In this document: piece after piece, positions 56,152 through 64,000 of the stretch
Numbering within the stretch: the first letter of the stretch is position 1
Layout of the letters: the number at the start of each line of letters is the position of its first letter
Source of the DNA: Mycoplasmoides alvi ATCC 29626
GTDB taxonomy: Bacteria > Bacillota_I > Bacilli_A > Mycoplasmatales > Mycoplasmoidaceae
Length of the DNA: 64,000 nucleotides
Assembly: GCF_000701785.1 (NCBI RefSeq)
Contig: NZ_JNJU01000002.1
Coordinates: 1 to 64,000, forward strand
Direction: 5' to 3'
Translations under genes and position numbers: made by a program
The notes under the pieces: generated by a model
The model's database searches: none
Told to the model about the DNA's origin: nothing
The model's input: the letters and a program-made list of their open reading frames with translations, nothing else

Positions 56152-57477
56152 TTAAATTAAATATTGTGAAAGTCATGTATGTTTAAAAATTTTTCTAATA
56201 AATTCTTTTTTTAAATTTGATATTAAATAAACAAAAAATATAACAACTAAACTAACAAAAATTAACAATCAACCCCATCATTCTTTATTAATAGAATTAC
56301 CAACTAATAAATTTTGATTTGAGTTTACACTTAAATCCAAATTAAAAGTAATTTTAAAAAATAAAATACCAATAAATAATCTTGTTAATAAACCAACTAA
56401 CATAAATTGATCTGAAATAAATTTCTGATTAATTTCATTAAAATGATTTATTTTGACCAAAAAATTAGATTTTGTTTTAAATGAATTATATGAAGAAACT
56501 ATATTTAAGAATAAGTAAGATAAAATTAGTGTTGGCAATGAACAAATATTAGCTCCTATATAAAAAACATTAAATCCATTAATTAATCCATTTATTGAAC
56601 TCAAATTGTAATATCAGAAATCCAATCAAGTTTCTAAAGAAAAGCAAATTAAAGAAAAAATTACAAAAATTATAAGTGCAATTTTTCAAGGAATTACTTT
56701 TGTATACTTTCGAATATAAAATCCAGCTAAGAATAAATAAAAAATAAGAAATCAATTTGTAAATAAATTTATATAAGAATATTCTGGTATATCTTCTCTA
56801 AATTTTGGATTTGCTACAAATACATCAGATCATGTAGATAAAAAACAAGCAATTAATGTAAATATAACAATTAAAGTAGTACAACTTGAAAAAGATATTT
56901 TATTCAAGAAATTAAAAATAAATGGAGCAAAAAATAAAAAAAAGAAGAGCGTAACTACAAATATAGTTCCTAAAATATAAAAATTTTGCATTGGAATAAG
57001 GGTATATAAAATTAAAAAACCATATCAATTACTAATGTTGTCTGTTCAACCATAATTAATTTGAGATAAAAAATTGTTATCATTTTTAGGTGCAATATAT
57101 GTGCTTAAGTTTAAATGAGTATTTTGAATAATCAAAAATGTTAATACACCTATAATGATGGTGAGAGTTGCATAGAAATAATATGAAAAATAAAAAGGAA
57201 TTTGTTTTTTCATTCATTCCTTTCAAAAAATATGTTTATCTGTATAAAAATCATAACCAAGAATAAACCCTGAAGCAGTTAGTCCTATACTTAATCCTGG
57301 GTATCATATGAAATTTAAAAAAATTTTAAAAGATGCACTATAATTTGGTGTAAATTGCAATAGTACTATACTAACTACAGAAACAAACAGCAAATACATC
57401 CTTGCAAAATTAAGTCCAATTGGATTTGGTTTTTTATGTGTACATGAATAACGATCATGCCAACTATTTTGTAGCAA
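56152..57477 (-). CDS. Large multipass membrane protein (acyltransferase 3-like?)
   Basis: The 441-residue protein has ten or eleven predicted spans, starting around residue 25, and no large soluble domain. A TTG at 57477 with AGGAAG eight bases upstream is the best start. The span number, 'YTLIPMQNFYILGTIFVV' and the C-terminal basic tail are compatible with acyltransferase 3 or O-antigen-type membrane enzymes, but no decisive motif is seen. Many TGA-Trp codons are used. It lies upstream of the glycosyltransferase at 55058, which suggests a surface glycan role. Confidence 0.6.
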
Positions 57478-57539
57478 GTAAATATCTTCCTATTTATATG
57501 GAATTAAAATTATTAAATACTATAAGAGTAAATAACAAG

Positions 57540-57980
57540 TTATTTTACCACATGAATGACATAATTTAATTTTGTTTTCTTTAATTGCTCAATTGTTGAA
57601 TGAAGTGGACAACGTTTTTGAGTATATCTAATAAAATCAGAAATTTCTTGAGTTGTATTATTAGCTTGTATATAATAATGAATTGTCATTTCTCTAATTC
57701 CATAATAATCATCTGTTGGTTCCCCCTCAGATGATGCTTCAATAATAATTTTGGCATTCATTAAGTTTAAATTTTGACTCGAAGCATACAACTTCATTAT
57801 TAACAAATGACATGAAGATAAACTATTTAATCATGCACTTACAGGTGTCATGCCTTTTAATTTAGATTCTTCTTGCCTAATTGCAATATGATCAATGGGA
57901 AAAGAAAAATTATTAGATGTACTTAATATACTTCCATCTTCAGTTAAAAAAGTTTCACTCTTGTGATTATGTATCTTCAT
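57540..57980 (-). CDS. OsmC/Ohr family peroxiredoxin
   Basis: This 146-residue protein has both family cysteines: 'NSLSSCHLLIMK' (Cys about 57) and 'YTQKRCPLHSTIEQ' (Cys about 124). 'GMTPVSAWLNSL' is the substrate-pocket stretch. It reduces organic hydroperoxides, useful in an organism that makes peroxide from glycerol or via flavoenzymes. The start at 57980 has AAGGAA six bases upstream; the ATG two codons earlier overlaps that ribosome-binding site. It is divergent from pip. Confidence 0.88.
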
Positions 57981-58069
57981 ATTCATTTCCTTATCTACTA
58001 TAGTTCAAAGCAATTTATTTACTTATAATAATATTGATATTATAATAAATAATTTTTAGAAATATTGCA

Positions 58070-59023
58070 ATGCAAAAAATAACAAATAATAAAAAATTAA
58101 TTCAAAATGGATATTTACAAGTTAGTGAATTACATAAAATTTATTGAGAAGAATGAGGAAATCCTAATGGCATTCCAGCAGTCTATTTACATGGTGGTCC
58201 TGGTGGGTCTATAAGTCATAATTCACCAAGATTCTTTGATTTAAACAAATATCATTTAATCCTTTTTGATCAAAGAGGTTGTGGCAATTCTGTTCCAAAA
58301 TTTCATTTAGAAGATAACACAACAAAACACTTAGTTGATGATATAGATAAATTAAGAAATTTTTTAAAAATTAAAAAATGACTTATATTTGGAGGAAGTT
58401 GAGGTTCTACTTTAGGATTATCATATGCAATTAAATACCCTAAGAATGTTTCTGGACTAATTTTAAGAGGAATTTTTTTAGGAAGAGAAAAAGATTGAAA
58501 TTGATTTTTGGAACCAACAGGAGTAGCTCAAATATTTCCTGAAAAATATGAAAAATTTATTGAAATAGTTCCAAAACAAAATCAAAAAAATATTATTCAT
58601 TGATACTACAATCAATTAAAATCTAAAGATAAACAAAAAAGAATAATTGCTGGTCAAAGATGAAGTCAATGAGAATCTTCTTTATTATTTTTTAATAAAA
58701 CAATTCATATTCCTTCTAATCCTATGGAAGATTATCAAATTTCATTAATGGAGTGTCATTATGCAATTAACAAAACATTTTTTAAAGATCCAAATTACAT
58801 TTTAAACAATGTTTCAATACTAAAAAATAAACCTTGCTGATTAATTCATGGACAATATGATTTTGTTTGTCCAATTGTAAATGCTTATGATTTAAATAAA
58901 GTTTTAACAAAAAGTAAATTAATTGTTGTCAAAAATGCCGGTCACAGTTCAAGTGAATTAGGGATAGAAAAAGAATTAAAAAAAGCTACAAAAGAATTTT
59001 TGTTGCAAAATAACTTAAAATAA
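58070..59023 (+). CDS. pip: Proline iminopeptidase
   Basis: This 317-residue alpha/beta hydrolase has 'YLHGGPGGS' (oxyanion hole), 'DQRGCGNS', the nucleophile elbow 'FGGSWGSTLGL' (catalytic Ser), the late Asp in 'HGQYDFVCPI' and His in 'NAGHSSSE'. It removes N-terminal proline from peptides. It holds at least ten TGA-Trp codons, so it is invisible under the standard code. It is a plus-strand gene convergent with pepF, 12 bases apart. Confidence 0.95.
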
Positions 59024-59035
59024 GTTTTTAAATTT

Positions 59036-60856
59036 TTATTTATGTTTTATTAGTTTGTCTATAACAATTTTATATTTTCTTATTAAATTATTAATGTAAT
59101 TTAATGCATTATTTCAACATTCTTCATTGCTTAAATCAATGCCTAAAAATTTAATCATTTCTATTGCACTTTTTGATGAACCAAACTTTAAAAAACTAAT
59201 GTAATTTTTAATTGCTTTTTTGTCATTACTAAAAATTTTTATTGCAATATTTAGAGCCACGATTTCAGCAATTGCATATTTATAAACATAAAGTGATCCA
59301 GAGTAAAAGTGTTCAATTTGAAAAATACTAAATAAATTTTTAAAATTTTTATTTTTATTAAAATTATTCTTGTTTATTAGATTATATTTTGAAAGTGATT
59401 TTGAATACATATCAAATATTCGTTCAGATGTTACAAAATTATTATCATCTAAATTTGAAATAAATTGTAATTCAAAATCATTTAAAGCAATTTGAAATAA
59501 AGTTGTATCAAAAAAATTGGAAATTATTTTTTCATATATACTGGCAATTAATTTTAAATCATTTTGAAATGTATTTATTAAATAAAAACTTAATAACATT
59601 TCATTAACTAAAGATGCAATTTCTCCAGTTAATGTATCTATTTCACAATAGATAGTTTGATTATTGCTTACATATAATGAATGCATAGCATGTCCTAATT
59701 CATGACTTAATGAAAATACAGAATCAAGGTTATATTCATAATTTAAAAAAATAAAAAATTTTTTCATGCCATATATTTCACCAATAGAATAAGATCCTAA
59801 TTGCTTGTTATTTTTTGGCAATCAAGAAATTCATCGATTATTAAATATATTTTTTATTTCTGATGCATATTTTTGACCAAAAAGTTTTAAAGAATTTAAA
59901 ACTAATGATTTTGCTTCATCAATTGAATATTTTTTAGAAAAATAAAAAAGATTTAATTCTGTATCCCAAGGATATATTTTTTTAAGTTTATATTTTTTCT
60001 TTAAAGCAGAAAAATGTAACTTATTATATTTTTCATAAAGATTAGAAAAAATTTGTAATTTTGATTGCACTAAATATAAAAAATTTTTATCAATTTCATC
60101 AATAAAACATTGTGCACTAATAAAATTATCAAAATTATTGATTTTTGATAATAAATTTAAAGATAAATAATTGTAATAAAGTAATTTTGTAAACGTATTC
60201 TTATTATTTAAATATGCATTTCTCAAACTTATTCATGCAGATTTTCTTAAAACATGATCACGACTCTTTAACAGAGCATATAAATCTAATTCATTTTTAA
60301 TTGAAATTTTTTTATTATTTTTATTATATACACTTTGGTAATTTAATTCTGAAGTAGATAATACCTGATAAATGCTAGCAACATCAATAATGCCATTTTT
60401 ATATTTAGTTATTATTAAATCTTTTTGGTTAGATAGTAAGTAAGGTTTATATTGAAAAATTAAATTAAATAATCTTTTATATTTTTTATATTTTGTAAGG
60501 TTTAAAAACTTTTTAATTTTTTCTTCATACTTAAAAATTATATTGTATTCATTAGATAAAGCTATATCCAATTTTTGGGATAAATCAAAAATTTTTTGTT
60601 CTCACATTCTCATTTCTGAAGAAAGTACATTTTCATTAATTTTATTAGTAACATAATTAGAAATTTGATTAAAAAATTTAGTAATAGTTAAGCTTAATGA
60701 CAAATATTTAGAAAACTTAGATTCATCTAAATAACATTTACCTTCATCATAAATATTTATTAATTTGTTTATGTTTTTACTTAATTGGTTATATAAATTA
60801 TCTAATGATTGGTTATTAAGAATTGATTCTAAATCTCAATCTAAGGAATTATTCAA
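59036..60856 (-). CDS. pepF: Oligoendopeptidase F (M3 family)
   Basis: The 606-residue metallopeptidase has the zinc motif 'SLSHELGHAMHS' (HExxH), the downstream Glu in 'CEIDTLTGEIASLVNEMLLS' and 'QIEHFYSGSLYVYKYAIAE', typical of PepF. It degrades oligopeptides in the cytoplasm. No ATG fits: the likely start is a TTG at 60856, two bases after the ispG stop, with AAGG inside the ispG end. The first Met would remove about 80 conserved-looking N-terminal residues. Start uncertain. Confidence 0.88.
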
Positions 60857-60857
60857 A

Positions 60858-61946
60858 TTATTTTTTACCTTTTTTAAGGAATTTTGCATATTCTTCATCA
60901 ATTAATTTTTTTAATTCTGGCACTAACTCAGCTTCTTTTACTGATTTAAACACTACCCCTTTTTTAAATATTATACCCTTTCCAGCTCCGCCAGCAATTC
61001 CTATATCAGCTTCTTTAGCTTCACCTGGGCCATTAACTGTACAACCTAAAATTGAAACACGTAAAGGAAAATTCATTTTTTTTACATATTCCTCAATTTC
61101 ATCAACGATAGGAAACATATTAAAATTTAATCTTCCACATGTTGGGCAAGCCACCACATTAACTAAATTATCATATAATCCAAGAGCATTTAATAAACGC
61201 TTACCAACTTTAATTTCCTCAACTGGATCACTTGCTAAAGATATTCGCATTGTATCGCCAATACCCTCAAGAATTAATGGTGTCAAACCAGCAACAGATT
61301 TAATTGCTCCATTTAAAATAGTACCAGCTTCTGTAATACCAAGATGCATAGGATATTTAAATGTTCTAGCGCCTAATCTGTATGCTTCCATGGATAAAAG
61401 TGGTGTAGATGTTTTTAATGAAATAACAATATTTTCAAAACCAACATCATTAAACATTTTGACATATCTTTTTGCAGCAATATTCATAGCTTTGGCTGTT
61501 ACTCCATATTTATTCATTAAATCCATTGGTAAACTACCAGAGTTAACTCCTACGCGGATTGGAACATTTCTTTTGTTGGCCAATTTTACAATTTCTATTA
61601 ATTTATTTTTATCAGTAATGTTACCTGGATTTAATCTAATCTTTGCCACGCCAGCTTTTAATGCTGCAATTGCATAATTAGGATTAAAATGAATATCAGC
61701 AATAATTGGGCATGGGGCTAATTCTATAATTTTTGAAATAGCTTTAGCATCATTATCATCAAAAATTGCTACCCTTACTAATTCTGCTCCCTCTTTATGT
61801 AACTCATTAATTTGTTTTAAACAACTCTTAATATTTTTGGTTTTTGCAATTGTCATTGATTGCAAAATAATTTTATTTTGACCACCTAATTGAACGTTTT
61901 TTATATTAACTGGACGTGTGTTTCATCTTTGTATTGGTTTGGCCAC
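60858..61946 (-). CDS. ispG: 4-hydroxy-3-methylbut-2-enyl diphosphate synthase (IspG)
   Basis: This 362-residue enzyme begins 'RPVNIKNVQLGGQNKIILQSMTIAKT', runs through a TIM barrel ('CPIIADIHFNPNYAI', 'KIRLNPGNI', 'PIRVGVNSGSL', 'ISLKTSTPLL') and ends with the 4Fe-4S cysteines 'ACPTCGR' and 'SILGCTVNGPGEA'. It performs the penultimate MEP-pathway step to isoprenoids. A GTG at 61946 with AAGG nine bases upstream is the best start. All other MEP genes lie outside this window. Confidence 0.95.
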
Positions 61947-62077
61947 TTTTAATTACCTTAAAATAAAAATATTAAAAATATTTTAAAATACAAAAAAATA
62001 GATAAGCAAGCATAAACAAATTTTTTTTCTAATGACTAAAATAAAATGAACTTCAAAAATAAAAAGGAACTTAAACT

Positions 62078-62578
62078 ATGAATGATTATTTAATAATTGT
62101 TGGTAGTAACTCACCCAATTCAATTAATAATAAAATTGCGATGCAATTGCAAAATAAAATCAATTGTGATTTAATTTATTTAAAAGATTATGATGTACCA
62201 TTGTATAGCATTATGATTGAAAATCAAGGCATACCAAAACTAATTAAAGATCTAGAAAATAGATTAAAAAAATATAAAACAATTATTTTGTTTACTCCAG
62301 AGCACAATGGATATTTACCAAGTTTTGTTAAAAATATTTTTGACTGATTAAGTAGAGACTTTAACTTTAAAAATGGTCAATATTTTAATGATCAAAGTCT
62401 TTTTATAGTTTGTGTGTCTCCAGGTCCTAGTGGTGGAGAAAGTGTTCGTAAAATTTCTAGTAACTTATTAAAATACAGTGGTGCTAAAATAATTGGTACA
62501 TATGGAATTGGTTCATATTCAGATGATAAAAACTTTAATTATGATATCCAAAAAATTCAAAATTATATTATGAATTAA
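62078..62578 (+). CDS. NAD(P)H-dependent FMN reductase-like flavoprotein
   Basis: This 166-residue flavodoxin-fold protein has 'LIIVGSNSPNSINNKIA' (FMN phosphate loop), 'DYDVPLYS', '[24 protein letters not shown]' (the conserved 'PeYNgs.p..lKn.iDw.s' motif) and 'SPGPSGGESVRK'. Family members reduce FMN, quinones or azo dyes with NADPH. It is divergent from ispG. Its last 11 bases overlap the convergent rpe gene. Confidence 0.88.
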
Positions 62579-63269
62579 AGGGATTTCATAATGATCCAGA
62601 ATTTATTGAATTTAAAATTTCTTTTTTTTCATCTCATGATAAATTATGAAATCAAGATCCTGTAACAAAAACATTACCTTTTGGTCATAATTTTTTTATT
62701 TCAACTGATGTAATTCCGCCATCAAATTCAATAATCGGTAATTTAATATTGTTTTTTTCGCACAATAATTGTAATTTTTTTAAATTATCCTCAACAATTG
62801 AATTATATTTTTGACCACCTGTTCCAGGAATAACTGACATTAATGTAATGTAATCTACATTAGCTATTAAATTTAAATAGTTATCAAAGTTAGTGTCAAA
62901 TTTAAAAGCAATTCCTGCTTTTTTATTGTGATTTTTAATGTATTTAATATACTGAAGACCATCTTCTATATTATTTAATGGTTCTACATGAAAAGAAATT
63001 CCGTCAAAAGGATAATTTATAAATTTAGTTAAATGCAATGAAATATTTTTTACCATTAAATGAACATTAACTTTAAATCCCAAAGAATACAAACTATCTA
63101 AATGAGATGTGTCAAAACCTTTAGTTCCTGTAAATTCATCCATTACATCATAATGAATATTTGTTAAACCAATTTGTTTTAAAAAAGATAGATAACTTAA
63201 ATCAAAATTATTAATTAATGGTAAAACAGAAAATGATAATTTTTTAAAATTTTTAAAATCAAAGACCAT
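62568..63269 (-). CDS. rpe: Ribulose-phosphate 3-epimerase
   Basis: This 233-residue TIM-barrel enzyme has 'FSVLPLI', 'NIHYDVMDEFTGTKGFD' (metal-binding His/Asp), 'VNVHLMVKN', 'ISFHVEP', 'GIAFKFDT', 'ITLMSVIPGTGGQKY' and 'IEFDGGIT' (catalytic Asp). Met-Ser-Val-x-Pro-G is typical. It interconverts ribulose- and xylulose-5-phosphate in the pentose phosphate pathway. It follows pgi by three bases, and its 3' end overlaps the flavin reductase gene. Confidence 0.92.
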
Positions 63270-63272
63270 TAG

Positions 63273-64000
63273 TTATTTCCTGCCCAAATATTTAAACATT
63301 ATTTTTTTATAAATTTCAACACCATTTTGATTAAAAGGATTGTGATTTAATAAAGAAGCTGACATAGCTGTTGCTATAGACAATCAATAATAAAAATAAC
63401 CAAAAGTATATGCTGATGTATCTGGAATAAAAATTTGAATAATATTTATTCCATCATCTTTGTGAGCCTTCATAACTGCATCACTAATAAGATAGTTAAC
63501 TTCATTAATAGTTTTACCAACTAAATAATCAAGTTTATCATCATTTGCAAAGGTAGACTTACTAATTTTCATATCTTTGTTTGGATTTAAAACTTTTAAA
63601 ACTGTTTCAAAAAAAATTTGCTTACCTTCTTGAAATAATTGACCCATTGAATGTAAGTCAGTTGTGCATATTGCATATGTAGGAAATAATGAATCTTGTT
63701 TTTTTCCTTCTGATTCCCCAAATAACTGTTGATGCTGTACACATAAGTATTTTAAATTAGATTCATATGTCATAAAAATTTCTACATCATATTTGAGATG
63801 TTTATACAGAAAATGTCGATATACAGCATATAAGTAAGCAGTATTGTTATATAAATCAGAAGAATTTAAATCTTGTTTTGCATCTTTTGCTCCTTGTAAA
63901 ATAGATTTAATGCCAATACCTGCCAATAATGCTGGAAACAAACCAACTGGAGTAATTGTTGAAAAACGACCACCTATATTGGAAAAAATTGGTAATATTT
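63273..64000 (-). CDS. pgi: Glucose-6-phosphate isomerase (5' end outside window)
   Basis: Only the C-terminal 242 residues are present. They include the sugar-binding 'NIGGRFSTITPVGLFPALLAGI' signature (GGR-x-S), the later 'FNQNGVEIYKK' with the catalytic-region Gln/Asn, and the C-terminal helix 'MFKYLGRK'. It interconverts glucose- and fructose-6-phosphate. It is the first visible gene of a pgi-rpe pair, an adjacency I recall from M. genitalium. Confidence 0.93.

Noticed and set aside
60823-61677. Long plus-strand frame of 284 codons opposite ispG
   Set aside because: IspG is unambiguous on the minus strand with all Fe-S motifs; the opposite frame is a by-product of its codon pattern and matches no family.

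Overview
The window is a wall-less bacterial (Mollicutes) chromosome segment. It is very AT-rich, and UGA must be read as tryptophan: almost every long frame contains in-frame TGA codons at positions where the protein family has Trp, and several genes (for example the proline iminopeptidase at 58070-59023) appear only under that code. Three proteins end in the membrane segment plus 'GIGIP' juxtamembrane and 'KK(V/I)DxLT..VG.V(Y/F)KKI' tail module that I know from the P1/P40-P90/GapA/CrmA cytadhesins. The gene groups pgi-rpe, asnS-pgsA-cinA-galE, trxB-whiA-rnr and glycosyltransferase-efp-nusB recall Mycoplasma genitalium/pneumoniae gene order. I therefore place it in the pneumoniae group (Mycoplasmoides-like). 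No rRNA, CRISPR array, transposase or prophage is visible.

Layout. 1-8046: three surface-protein genes, two of them large P1/Crm-type cytadhesins in one operon. 8047-10231: a glycosyltransferase among decayed or unassignable sequence. 10232-15818: NADH oxidase, ClpB behind a CIRCE operator, and an ABC exporter. 15970-16115: tRNA-Ser(GGA) followed by a tRNA-like terminator. 16136-23086: a membrane protein with apparently degenerate GGDEF/EAL domains, RNase R, SecG, a rhodanese-like remnant, WhiA and TrxB. 23259-26915: a plus-strand two-gene cassette (GHKL-type ATPase plus Z1-domain ATPase) that looks like an acquired defence-type system. 26928-34474: a tail-anchored Asn-rich protein, RNase Y, RecA, Pgk, Gap and a DegV protein. 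34591-37878: a third P1/Crm-type paralogue split by one in-frame TAA. 38050-46718: membrane proteins and sugar-nucleotide, NAD and glycerol-phosphate metabolism (GalU, NadV-like, HAD, GpsA, GalE). 46738-57477: CinA C-terminal amidase, PgsA, AsnS, a metallo-beta-lactamase-fold hydrolase, then CoaD-NusG-SecE-L33, CoaX-like, NusB-Asp23-EF-P, a glycosyltransferase and a large membrane protein. 57540-64000: an OsmC protein, two peptidases, IspG, a flavin reductase, Rpe and the 3' part of pgi.

Functionally the window combines glycolysis and redox housekeeping (pgi, gap, pgk, nox, trxB), NAD/CoA/lipid precursors (nadV-like, pncC-type cinA, coaD, coaX-like, gpsA, pgsA), glycolipid/glycan synthesis (galU, galE, two glycosyltransferases, YbhN-like protein), RNA and translation functions (rnr, rny, nusB, nusG, efp, asnS), and the attachment-organelle surface system. 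The features most worth a second look are the GHKL-Z1 cassette, the nonsense-split adhesin paralogue, the degenerate signalling protein at 16136-17983 and the truncated tRNA-like element next to tRNA-Ser.
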